Source: an uncultured Clostridium sp.
Lineage (GTDB): Bacteria; Bacillota; Clostridia; TANB77; CAG-508
DNA: 12,177 nt
NCBI GenBank assembly: GCA_900551615.1
Contig: URWN01000041.1
Coordinates: forward strand, 1-12,177
Direction: 5' to 3'
Below the pieces are notes generated by a model. The model worked only from the letters and a program-made list of their open reading frames with translations, made no database searches and had not been told where the DNA came from. The position numbers and the translations under genes are program-made. Shown piece by piece: positions 1-6,025 of this stretch (positions within the stretch are counted from its first letter, which is position 1; each line of letters opens with the position of its first letter).

Positions 1-103
1 TGTTTGTTAATGATTGTATTGATATTGTTGCTAATATCAATAAGATAATAATTGTTATTACTAACGCTACTAACGTTATTCCTTTATTTTCCTTTTTTAA
101 CAT
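1..103 (-). CDS. Prepilin-like protein, N-terminal fragment (cut by window edge)
   Basis: Reading the minus strand from the ATG at 103 gives 34 codons open to the window edge. The peptide starts MLKKENKG, followed by ITLVALVITIIILLILATISI: a short basic leader ending in Gly8, then an unbroken hydrophobic helix. This is the type IV prepilin/pseudopilin N-terminal signature, which a prepilin peptidase cuts and N-methylates after the Gly. The mature +5 residue is Ala rather than the Glu of classical major pilins, as I recall being common in clostridial proteins of this kind. A strong ribosome site (AGGAGGGG, 112-119) sits 8 bases before the ATG. A sigma-A-like promoter at 230-258 drives it. The rest of the protein lies outside the window, so pilin versus minor pseudopilin or other surface protein cannot be decided. 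Confidence 0.8.
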   Translation of the reverse strand, partial: MLKKENKGITLVALVITIIILLILATISIQSLTN

Positions 104-155
104 TTTTATAACCCCTCCTATGTATTTTTGCTTTTAATGTGCTTTAAATATAATA

Positions 156-191
156 TTAAGTCATATTAAAATCTCTTGTATTCCATTTCAT
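156..191 (-). CDS. Possible 11-residue leader ORF upstream of the prepilin gene
   Basis: On the minus strand an ATG at 191 lies 7 bases after a perfect AGGAGG (199-204). It opens an 11-codon frame (MKWNTRDFNMT) closed by TAA at 156. It lies between the promoter at 230-258 and the prepilin start at 103, so it would be the first ORF on that mRNA. It has no recognisable family. It could be a translated leader peptide, the remnant of a deleted gene, or a chance ORF behind a relic ribosome site. The strong, well-spaced ribosome site is the only real support. Confidence 0.3.
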   Translation of the reverse strand: MKWNTRDFNMT

Positions 192-229
192 ATTATTTCC
201 TCCTTTGTATGTTTTTATTCTATGTTGTT

Positions 230-258
230 ATTCTAACATAACATATTATGTATTTCAA
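230..258 (-). promoter_or_regulatory. Sigma-A-type promoter for the prepilin gene
   Basis: On the minus strand, TTGAAA (253-258) is followed after 17 bases by TAGAAT (230-235), which is preceded by TGT to give an extended -10. Transcription would start near 223, about 30 bases before the 11-codon leader ORF and about 120 bases before the prepilin ATG. Confidence 0.65.
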
Positions 259-311
259 CAGTTTTAGTTATATTTCTACATAAATAATTGTATTTGATTT
301 ATTATAAAAAT

Positions 312-340
312 TTGTATTTTTATAGTATTCCTGTTATAAT
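312..340 (+). promoter_or_regulatory. Sigma-A-type promoter for the pseudouridine synthase gene
   Basis: TTGTAT (312-317), a 17-base spacer, then TATAAT (335-340) with an extended TGT in front. It is divergent from the prepilin promoter. The start site would be near 347, leaving a leader of about 44 bases that contains the ribosome site AAGGAGA (376-382), 8 bases before the ATG at 391. Confidence 0.7.
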
Positions 341-390
341 TTAAAATGATATGATACTTACCAAATAAAACATTTAAGGAGATTTAATAA

Positions 391-1263
391 ATGAAACTTA
401 CATACCAAGTAAAAACAAATGAACAAACAATAAACCAAATATTACAAAATGAACTACAAATATCTTCACGTCTATTGTATAAACTAATAAAAATGCAAAA
501 GATTTTATTAAATAACAAAATTTGTGATACTAGAAGTATAACAAATGCTGGAGATATTATAACTATAGATTTAAATTATGAAGAAGACAATTCTAATATT
601 GTACCTACACAAATGAATTTAGACATTGTATTTGAAGATGATTGGTTGCTTATAATTAATAAACCTGCTGGTATTGCAATACATCCTTCTATTTTACATT
701 ATTCTGATTCTTTGTGTAATGGTATTAGATTTTATTTTGATAAAATCGGATTAAAGAAAAAAGTAAGACCTGTTAATAGACTAGATTTAAATACTTCAGG
801 TTTAGTTGTTTTTGCAAAATGCGAGTATATACAAGAATGTTTAATTTCTCAAATGAAGTGCCATAAATTTAAAAAAGAATATTTAGCTGCTTGTAATGGT
901 ATTTTTGATAAAAAATTTGGTACTATTAGTTTACCTATTGCTAGAAAAGAAAATAGTATTATTGAAAGATGCATTTCTGAAAATGGTCAACCTTCTATTA
1001 CTCATTATGAAGTTTTAAAAGATTTTGATAATTATTCTTTAGTTAAGTGTTCTTTGGAGACTGGTAGAACTCATCAAATTAGAGTTCATATGGCTGCTAT
1101 CGGACATCCATTAATTGGTGATGATTTATATGGTTCTATTTCTGATTTGATTGATAGGCAGGCTTTGCATTGCTATAATTTGCAGTTTGTTCATCCTGTT
1201 AATAATAATGTTTTGAATTTTTATGGTGAATTACCAATTGATTTTAAAATTTTTGATTTTTAA
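391..1263 (+). CDS. RluA-family RNA pseudouridine synthase
   Basis: This 290-residue protein should convert specific uridines in rRNA (or tRNA) to pseudouridine in the cytoplasm. Residues about 10-62 resemble the S4-like RNA-binding domain of RluD-type enzymes. The catalytic domain follows: NKPAGIAIHP at 90-99, the catalytic-Asp motif RLDLNTSG at 130-137 (Asp132), and the substrate-loop motif GRTHQIRVH at 225-233 followed by HPLIGDDLYG. Length matches the family (about 290-320). The residue before RLD is Asn129, where HRLD is the usual form; the catalytic Asp itself is kept. The ATG is preceded by AAGGAGA at 8 bases. Its stop codon overlaps the stop of the convergent toxin gene. The target position (RluD-like or another subgroup) cannot be read from sequence alone. 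Confidence 0.93.
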   Translation: MKLTYQVKTNEQTINQILQNELQISSRLLYKLIKMQKILLNNKICDTRSITNAGDIITIDLNYEEDNSNIVPTQMNLDIVFEDDWLLIINKPAGIAIHPSILHYSDSLCNGIRFYFDKIGLKKKVRPVNRLDLNTSGLVVFAKCEYIQECLISQMKCHKFKKEYLAACNGIFDKKFGTISLPIARKENSIIERCISENGQPSITHYEVLKDFDNYSLVKCSLETGRTHQIRVHMAAIGHPLIGDDLYGSISDLIDRQALHCYNLQFVHPVNNNVLNFYGELPIDFKIFDF

Positions 1264-1556
1264 TATTTGTTATTTTGCCTTGAGTCTAAAATTGTATCTA
1301 TGTAAATGTTGTTATTGATTATAAAATATATTAAAATATACCTTTTGTCAATTACCATCTTCCTTATTGAAGGTGGTTTTTCTCTTTTAAAATTTAATTT
1401 TTTTCCTAATTTAGGATAGTGTTTTAATATAATTATATATTCTTTAAATGTTTGTTTTAATTTTATAGATGCCTTTATACTTACTTTACTTAAAAATAAT
1501 ATATGTCTTTTTATCATATTATTAGCATTATTTGTTAAGTAAATATTATATTTCAT
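1260..1556 (-). CDS. ParE/RelE-family toxin of a type II toxin-antitoxin pair
   Basis: A basic protein of 98 residues with the RelE/ParE-fold pattern: an N-terminal strand (KYNIYLTNNA), two helices (NMIKRHILFLSKVSIKA, then KLKQTFKEYIIILKHYP), and a C-terminal sheet with RKMVIDKRYILIYFI and the ending IDTILDSRQNNKY. The 'Y..D.ILDSRQ' ending is typical of clostridial ParE-like toxins. RelE members cut ribosome-bound mRNA and ParE members inhibit gyrase; the sequence alone does not say which applies. An upstream ATG at 1583 is possible, but the ATG at 1556 follows GGAG at 7 bases and begins directly with the conserved KYNIYL strand. It starts inside the last codons of the antitoxin (11-base overlap), the usual translational coupling of such pairs. 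Confidence 0.82.
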   Translation of the reverse strand: MKYNIYLTNNANNMIKRHILFLSKVSIKASIKLKQTFKEYIIILKHYPKLGKKLNFKREKPPSIRKMVIDKRYILIYFIINNNIYIDTILDSRQNNKY

Positions 1557-1749
1557 AGCTTTGCTCCATAATGGCATTGTCAATTATATCTTGTAATTCT
1601 TCAAAGACAGCTTCTTCATTATAACATATTAATTTACCTAATTTTAAATTCCTAATATCTATTTGAATATTATTAATTAATTTTTTCATACCCCTTTTTC
1701 CAACAATAGACATTATTTCTTCATCAATTATCTCTAATTTTCTTGTCAA
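1546..1749 (-). CDS. Putative antitoxin partner of the ParE/RelE-like toxin
   Basis: A 67-residue protein placed immediately upstream of, and overlapping, the toxin gene. By position it should be the antitoxin that binds the toxin and represses the operon. I do not recognise its family: it has no obvious ribbon-helix-helix or Phd/YefM signature. A charged N-terminal helix (KLEIIDEEIMSIVGKRGMKKLINNI) is followed by an acidic C-terminal helix (NEEAVFEELQDIIDNAIMEQ) that could be the toxin-binding part. The start is uncertain. I chose TTG at 1749, 7 bases after a perfect AAAGGAGG. A second TTG at 1791, also behind a good site (GGGAGG, 8 bases), would add 14 residues. No convincing promoter is visible between it and rnpB. 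Confidence 0.68.
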   Translation of the reverse strand: MTRKLEIIDEEIMSIVGKRGMKKLINNIQIDIRNLKLGKLICYNEEAVFEELQDIIDNAIMEQSYEI

Positions 1750-1756
1750 TATCATT

Positions 1757-1805
1757 CCTCCTTTATTTTGAAAACCAACAATTTTCTTCAAATTAATTAC
1801 CTCCC
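1757..1805 (-). promoter_or_regulatory. Two tandem ribosome sites that decide the antitoxin start
   Basis: AGGAGG at 1757-1762 lies 7 bases before TTG 1749. GGGAGG at 1800-1805 lies 8 bases before the in-frame TTG 1791. Both starts are TTG. The downstream site is the better match to the 16S tail. If the upstream start is used, the downstream site is translated as Lys-Gly-Gly, and two protein forms differing by 14 residues could be made. Confidence 0.55.
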
Positions 1806-1821
1806 TAAAATAAAATCAAAA

Positions 1822-2171
1822 ATAGAGAGTAAATCTGTAAGCCGGGTTCTGTCTTTTAAAATAGTCATTTATCTAGGACATATATTGCTATATGCCTCAA
1901 GCCACGCAATTCAAGAAGGCGCCGAGCAGGCTTAATCTTCTTTATTAGGTGTTGCTCCAGATGGGGTTTACACAGCATTCTATGTCACCATAGAACCGGT
2001 GAGCTCTTGCCTCACCTTTTCATCCTTACCCATATATGGGCGGTTATTTTCTGTTGCACTTTCCTTAGGGTTGCCCCCACTAGACGTTATCTAGCATCAT
2101 TGCTCTATGGAGCCCGGACTTTCCTCTCGTAGTTCCTTTCGGAAGTTACCAGCGACTATTCAATTTACTCT
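1822..2171 (-). ncRNA. rnpB: RNase P RNA, bacterial type A
   Basis: This is the catalytic RNA of RNase P, which removes 5' leaders from tRNA precursors. On the minus strand I see the universal 5' block GAGGAAAGTCCGGGCTCC, the block GTGCAACAGAAAATAACCGCC, the P12 hairpin GGTGAGGCAAGAGCTCACC, the block TAAACCCC...TGGAGCAA, CCTAGATAAATGACTAT, and the 3' block ACAGAACCCGGCTTA. Helix P1 closes the ends (AGAGTAAAT with ATTTACTCT, plus-strand arms 2163-2171 and 1826-1834). P2 is AATAGTC with GACTATT, and P3 is GTAACTTCC-gaaa-GGAACTAC. These blocks mark type A, found in Clostridia, not the Bacillus type B. The length of about 350 is normal. The loop usually written GGUAAAC reads UGUAAAC here. The ends are set by P1 and the promoter and may be off by a few bases. 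Confidence 0.96.
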
Positions 2172-2177
2172 TTTTGC

Positions 2178-2186
2178 ATTATATCA
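2178..2186 (-). promoter_or_regulatory. Extended -10 of the rnpB promoter, overlapping the upstream stop codon
   Basis: The minus strand reads TGATATAAT: a perfect TATAAT (2178-2183) with the TGn extension. The TGA (2184-2186) is at the same time the stop codon of the upstream protein gene. The -35 position (2201-2206, TGGAAG) is poor, as expected when an extended -10 carries the promoter. Start would fall near 2171, matching the 5' arm of helix P1. Confidence 0.75.
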
Positions 2187-3131
2187 TATATTTTCTAATT
2201 CTTCCAGTAAATTTTTATATTTTATCAAAAAAACTTCTTTATCTTTTAAATTTATTGCATTTTGTAACTCGTTTATTATTACATATACTTTATTTACGTT
2301 ATAATGATTTACAGATTCATTTTGATTTACATTAGTTATAAGTTTTGTAAATTCTTGTGATGCAGCATTTATATTACTTGATATTTTGTTCCAATCTTCT
2401 TTATCTAAAATACTATATGCTTTAAAGATATTATTTTTTGTTTTTATAACTACATTTTTGCTTTGATTATTTGTACAATTTTCTATAAATTTTGGTAAAT
2501 AATCATACAATTTTGCAAGTTCTAATAAATAATTTTCCTTATTTTCCTCTTTTGCTGATTTTGTTAGACTATCAAATTCTTTGTTGAAATTAACTATATC
2601 TTCCTGATTTGTTTTTGTTTGATATAAATCAATTGTCATAGGATATATTAATGTGTATATTTTTTCCACATCATTTTTTATTTGTGTCCAATTAATATCA
2701 GTAGTGCTTGTTAATACTCCATTAGTTTCTAATTTATATTGTTTATTGTTTGCTTCTTCTGACTCACCATTAGTTGATGTTTTGCCTGAGCTATCACTTG
2801 AACCATTTGAATTGCTAGAGCTTTTGCTTTCATCTCCCGAATCATTTTTGCTTCCATTGCCATCTTCTGATTTTATAGATTCTTCATTTTTACTTTGTGT
2901 TTTGTTCTCATTAATTTCTGTTGCCGAAATTGTGTAATTTTCAAATTTAATATTATTAACTTCATTAAACAAATTTACTAATTCATTTTCTAGGTATTCT
3001 ATTTCAGATAATGTTTTATCTTTTACATCTTCGTTTGTATTATTTTTTCCAGAAACTTTGTACATTGAAAATCCAAATATTAAAATTATAAGAATCAAGA
3101 CTATATAGGCTATTTTTGCATATTTTTTCAA
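2184..3131 (-). CDS. Membrane-anchored protein of unknown function with Ser/Gly/Asn-rich linker
   Basis: I do not recognise a family. The 315 residues start with two Lys and one hydrophobic stretch (about residues 8-24) with no lipobox Cys, so it is probably an uncleaved signal anchor with the rest outside the cell. Residues about 30-65 are helical and charged. Residues about 75-130 are a low-complexity Ser/Asn/Gly/Lys/Glu linker. The C-terminal part (about 145-315) is predominantly helical with Asn/Lys/Glu-rich repeats of amphipathic character and no visible catalytic motif. A wall-spanning sensor or adaptor is possible but is only a guess. The start is TTG, 6 bases after AGGAGG (3138-3143). 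The stop TGA is part of the rnpB -10 region. Confidence 0.78.
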   Translation of the reverse strand: MKKYAKIAYIVLILIILIFGFSMYKVSGKNNTNEDVKDKTLSEIEYLENELVNLFNEVNNIKFENYTISATEINENKTQSKNEESIKSEDGNGSKNDSGDESKSSSNSNGSSDSSGKTSTNGESEEANNKQYKLETNGVLTSTTDINWTQIKNDVEKIYTLIYPMTIDLYQTKTNQEDIVNFNKEFDSLTKSAKEENKENYLLELAKLYDYLPKFIENCTNNQSKNVVIKTKNNIFKAYSILDKEDWNKISSNINAASQEFTKLITNVNQNESVNHYNVNKVYVIINELQNAINLKDKEVFLIKYKNLLEELENI

Positions 3132-3145
3132 AATATTCCTCCTTT

Positions 3146-3173
3146 TACATCTACTTTAATTTTAGAAGATGTA
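3146..3173 (-). repeat. Inverted repeat next to the ribosome site of the membrane-protein gene
   Basis: TACATCT (3146-3152) and AGATGTA (3167-3173) form a perfect 7-bp inverted repeat with a 14-base loop, 3 bases upstream of the AGGAGG of the 2184-3131 gene. It could be an operator or an mRNA hairpin; a chance repeat in AT-rich DNA is also possible. Confidence 0.35.
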
Positions 3174-3232
3174 TCTAATTTTCTTTATTATTTACTTTTT
3201 TATAACAAACTATTCCAAATTAGTTTAGTATG

Positions 3233-3238
3233 TATAAT
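3233..3238 (+). promoter_or_regulatory. Candidate -10 box for the small plus-strand gene
   Basis: A perfect TATAAT about 50 bases before the ATG at 3292. No good -35 stands 16-18 bases upstream (CTATTC at 17), so the call is weak. A second -10-like TATACT lies at 3254-3259. Confidence 0.3.
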
Positions 3239-3291
3239 TTTTTGTTTACGAAATATACTAAAAATAAAGAACATTTTTATGGGAGAAAATT

Positions 3292-3570
3292 ATGGTTTCG
3301 GTGAATTTGTATAGTGAAAGTTCAAAAGAATTAGAAAAGTTTTTGAGTTCTTTTTATAATTCTTCTTTTGATATAAATAATTCTCTAATTTGGGAACATA
3401 AATATGAAAATCCAATTGAAATTACTGAAATAATTGGTATTTTTATTGATAATTTTAATGATTTTAAAATTGTAATGTGGGTTTCTTTGGATACTGGTGT
3501 ATATATACATGTTACAGATAAAAACGCTAATAATTTAATTAAATATTTATATGAAAGATATCCTTATTAA
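3292..3570 (+). CDS. Small protein of unknown function (92 residues)
   Basis: The frame opens with ATG 6 bases after GGGAG (3281-3285) and reads 92 residues to TAA. The protein is soluble and mildly acidic, with aromatic residues (Trp34, Trp63, several Tyr/Phe) and an alternating pattern suggesting a small alpha/beta fold: an N-terminal helix (SSKELEKFLSSFYNSSF), strands around IEITEIIGIFIDNF and FKIVMWVSLDTGVYIHVT, then a final helix ending in LIKYLYERYPY. No signal peptide or membrane segment. It is the only plus-strand gene between 1264 and 9592 and is flanked by oppositely oriented genes, so it is transcribed alone. Its sequence complexity and ribosome site argue that it is a real gene. 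I know no function for it. Confidence 0.75.
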   Translation: MVSVNLYSESSKELEKFLSSFYNSSFDINNSLIWEHKYENPIEITEIIGIFIDNFNDFKIVMWVSLDTGVYIHVTDKNANNLIKYLYERYPY

Positions 3571-3571
3571 A

Positions 3572-3619
3572 AATGTAGCAATCTATTGACATATATTTAT
3601 GCCTATATATTGCTACATT
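3572..3619 (-). terminator. Hairpin terminator shared by convergent genes
   Basis: AATGTAGCAAT (3572-3582) and ATTGCTACATT (3609-3619) form an 11-bp perfect stem with a 26-base loop. On the minus strand the stem is followed by a T-rich tail (TTTTAATAA), so it should end the zinc-ribbon/gpsA transcript. On the plus strand it follows the 3292-3570 gene directly but lacks a T run. Confidence 0.65.
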
Positions 3620-3639
3620 AAAATAATGTTTAATACAAA

Positions 3640-4173
3640 TTATTCTTCTTCACTTATATGTTCTACAGTTTTGTCATCATCTAAATTTGAATTTGATTCT
3701 ACTTCTACTGTTGTTTCTAAAGTTGACTTTTCATCTTCTTGATTATTTTCTTTTTGTTCTTCTGCTTTCTCTATTACTTCAACTTCTTTTGCTGGTTCTT
3801 CTTGTATTTCTTCTTGTTTTGCTCCACATTTAGGGCAGAATTTAACGTCCTTTTCAATTTCTGCAAAACAACTTGGGCATTGTCTTTTATCTTTTAATTC
3901 TAAGCATTGTTTTAGATTTGATTCTATTTCATCACTTAAAACATCTATTTTTGTGCATTTTTCTTCTATTTCTTTAGTAATATCATATTCACCTTCTCTT
4001 GTGTGCTTTTGATAAACTGTTTCTCCTATTTCTTTATATATAGTGTTTATTTGTGATTTTAAATCTGATATTTTCATTCTTAGTTTAGCTTCTTTTGCTA
4101 ATTTTCCTGTTTTATCTGCTGTTACTTTATATGCTTCACTTGCTTTTTTTCCTAATTTATCAAAAAATTCCAT
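3640..4173 (-). CDS. Coiled-coil protein with zinc ribbon and acidic tail
   Basis: A 177-residue cytoplasmic protein in three parts. Residues 1-30 are amphipathic (FFDKLGKKASEAYKVTADKTGKLAKEAK), with a pattern seen in surface- or membrane-associating helices. Residues about 30-96 form a likely coiled coil. Residues 99-116 form a zinc ribbon with Cys99, Cys102, Cys113 and Cys116 (CPSC...CPKCG). The remainder is a disordered, strongly Glu-rich tail. Short zinc-ribbon proteins of this type are common in Firmicutes and mostly uncharacterised; the ribbon may bind protein or nucleic acid. The ATG follows GGAGG at 7 bases. It is last in the minus-strand block, 116 bases after gpsA, and is followed by a terminator. 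Confidence 0.82.
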   Translation of the reverse strand: MEFFDKLGKKASEAYKVTADKTGKLAKEAKLRMKISDLKSQINTIYKEIGETVYQKHTREGEYDITKEIEEKCTKIDVLSDEIESNLKQCLELKDKRQCPSCFAEIEKDVKFCPKCGAKQEEIQEEPAKEVEVIEKAEEQKENNQEDEKSTLETTVEVESNSNLDDDKTVEHISEEE

Positions 4174-4289
4174 TTTTATTCCTCCAATCTTGCTTTCATT
4201 TTTTATTTTATATTCTAAAATTTCTTATTAATACTGAAAGCTTTTTTATAAATATTATTTCATATTTTCTTTATTTTATTCTAAAAATT

Positions 4290-5270
4290 CTATTCCATTT
4301 TTTTATCTCTTGTCATTAAATTTTTGACAGCTTCTTGTGGATTTAAGTTTTCATATAAAACTTTATATACTGTTTCTACAATTGGCATTTCTATATTATG
4401 CAATTTTCCAAGCTCATATGCAACTTCAATATTATCAATGCTTTCAATTACCATTCCAACTTCTTTTTTGGTTTCTTCAAGAGATTTTCCCTGTCCTATT
4501 AACATCCCAGCTTTTCTATTTCTGCTATGTTCACTTAAACATGTAACTATTAAATCACCTAAGCCACTTAAGCCATAAAATGTTTCTTCTTTTCCACCTA
4601 ATTCAATACCTAATCTTGCAATTTCTTTTAAGCCTCTTGTTATTAATGCCGCAAAGCTATTATCTCCAAGTCCAATTCCTGCTGCAACTCCTGCGCAAAA
4701 AGCTATTATGTTTTTTAATGCTCCACCTAGTTCGACACCTTTAACATCATTTGATGTATATATTCTCATTTTTTCTGACATAAAAGCATCTTGTATAGTT
4801 TTTAATATATTTTGATGTTTAGAAGCAATTACTAATGCTGTTGGTATTGCAATAGATACCTCTTCTGCATGACTTGGTCCTGATAAAACACCTACTTTTG
4901 CTTCTGGCATTTCTTCTAAAATTACTTCATCTAATGTTTCAAGTGTCTCTTTTTCAAATCCTTTTGAACATATAATAATTGGTTTGTTTCCTACATATTG
5001 TTTGTATTGTTTAAAAATATTTCTTGTAAACTTTGAAGGTGTTACATGTAAAATAAATTTACTATCTTTTATAACTTCTTCAAAATTTGTTGAGCATTGT
5101 ATATTCTCTGACAAATTCAATCCTGGTAAGAATTTACATTTTCTTTCATTGTTTATAAGGTCTCTTTCTTCTTCCATAAAAGACCATATTTTTATGTTAT
5201 GTCCTAAGCTTGCTAGATGAACTGCTAATGCAACTCCCCAGCTTCCACTTCCTATTATTGCAATATTCAT
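4290..5270 (-). CDS. gpsA: NAD(P)-dependent glycerol-3-phosphate dehydrogenase
   Basis: This enzyme reduces dihydroxyacetone phosphate to sn-glycerol 3-phosphate, the backbone for phospholipid synthesis, in the cytoplasm. The 326-residue length is usual. The N-terminal Rossmann motif is GSGSWG (7-12). Conserved blocks follow: CSKGFE (101-106), LSGPSHAEEV (129-138), GALKNIIAFCAG (183-194, with the catalytic Lys186), TRGLKEI (211-217), GLSGLGDLIVTC (233-244), SRNRKAG (249-255), and the C-terminal LMTRDKK. The ATG follows AGGAGG at 6 bases. It lies 30 bases after plsY, which uses its product, so the two are almost certainly co-transcribed and functionally coupled. Confidence 0.97.
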   Translation of the reverse strand: MNIAIIGSGSWGVALAVHLASLGHNIKIWSFMEEERDLINNERKCKFLPGLNLSENIQCSTNFEEVIKDSKFILHVTPSKFTRNIFKQYKQYVGNKPIIICSKGFEKETLETLDEVILEEMPEAKVGVLSGPSHAEEVSIAIPTALVIASKHQNILKTIQDAFMSEKMRIYTSNDVKGVELGGALKNIIAFCAGVAAGIGLGDNSFAALITRGLKEIARLGIELGGKEETFYGLSGLGDLIVTCLSEHSRNRKAGMLIGQGKSLEETKKEVGMVIESIDNIEVAYELGKLHNIEMPIVETVYKVLYENLNPQEAVKNLMTRDKKME

Positions 5271-5300
5271 ATTTTTCCTCCTTTGTTTGATCCCGGCATA

Positions 5301-5936
5301 TTACTTTCCTAATTTATTTTCAGTTCCGTTTAAAATTCTTTTTATATTACTTCTATGATTATATAAAACAATTATAGCTAATATTACACTATATACAAAA
5401 TAAACTCTGCCACTTTTTCCTTCTGTTAAAACTGTGTAATGTTGATTTATGAATAATGTTAAAACTGGGAATAGTATTGCTGCTCCACATGAACCTAATG
5501 ATACCATTCTAGTTAATACCATTAATACAAGTGCAAATACTAAGCAAATTAATCCTATTTGCCAATTGCTCATAAGTAATACTCCAAGTGATGTTGCAAC
5601 ACCTTTTCCTCCTTTGAAACCAAAGAATATTGGGAATGTATGTCCTATAACTACTGCAATTCCTGCTATTTGTAAAAGAAATTCTCTATCTAAGTTTTTT
5701 ACAATGTTTCCTACAATTATTGCAATTACAATAGAAACAACTCCTTTTAAAATATCACATATTAAAGTGATTGCAGCTGCTTTTTTTCCAACTGAACGTA
5801 ACATATTAGTTGTTCCTGCATTTCCACTTCCTTTTTCTCTTACATCAAATCCTGCCATTTTTTTACTTATTAGTATTGAAAAATTTACGCTACCTATTAG
5901 GTATGCTATGATTGCTACTATAATGTATGCTGCCAT
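5301..5936 (-). CDS. plsY: Acyl-phosphate:glycerol-3-phosphate acyltransferase
   Basis: An integral membrane enzyme that moves an acyl chain from acyl-phosphate (made by PlsX) to the sn-1 position of glycerol 3-phosphate, giving lysophosphatidate. The protein has 211 residues with about five hydrophobic segments (roughly 2-22, 53-78, 87-105, 115-142 and 147-195 in parts). The three cytoplasmic PlsY motifs are present: GSVNFSILISKK near 15-26 with GSGNAGTTN (36-44, where GSGNPGATN is common), GHTFPIFFGFKGGKGVAT (98-115), and NHRSNIKRILNGTE (193-206). The ATG follows AGGAGG at 8 bases. It sits between der and gpsA, an arrangement common in Firmicutes. Confidence 0.96.
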   Translation of the reverse strand: MAAYIIVAIIAYLIGSVNFSILISKKMAGFDVREKGSGNAGTTNMLRSVGKKAAAITLICDILKGVVSIVIAIIVGNIVKNLDREFLLQIAGIAVVIGHTFPIFFGFKGGKGVATSLGVLLMSNWQIGLICLVFALVLMVLTRMVSLGSCGAAILFPVLTLFINQHYTVLTEGKSGRVYFVYSVILAIIVLYNHRSNIKRILNGTENKLGK

Positions 5937-6001
5937 TTTTTTTACCTCCTTTTCGTTAGAAAATAATTACAATTTTATCTGCGTCAAATTTTGTTTAAAA
6001 C

Positions 6002-6025
6002 GCGGTTACATACAAACGTATGCGC
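6002..6025 (-). other. GC-rich hairpin in the der-plsY gap
   Basis: The 142 bases between der and plsY hold an isolated GC-richer patch (about 5981-6033). CATAC (6009-6013) pairs with GTATG (6018-6022) across a 4-base loop, and GCG (6002-6004) can pair with CGC (6023-6025) around a 4-base bulge. There is no T run on either side, so it does not look like a terminator. It could be a processing site or mRNA-stability hairpin within the operon. I see no riboswitch consensus. Confidence 0.3.

Noticed and set aside
1557..1583. Upstream ATG at 1583 for the toxin
   Set aside because: It would add MTMPLWSKA, which does not look like a RelE/ParE start, and has a poorer ribosome site than ATG 1556.
2107..2304. 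Plus-strand ORF of 65 codons overlapping rnpB
   Set aside because: It lies antisense to RNase P RNA and to the end of the 2184-3131 gene, and has no ribosome site.
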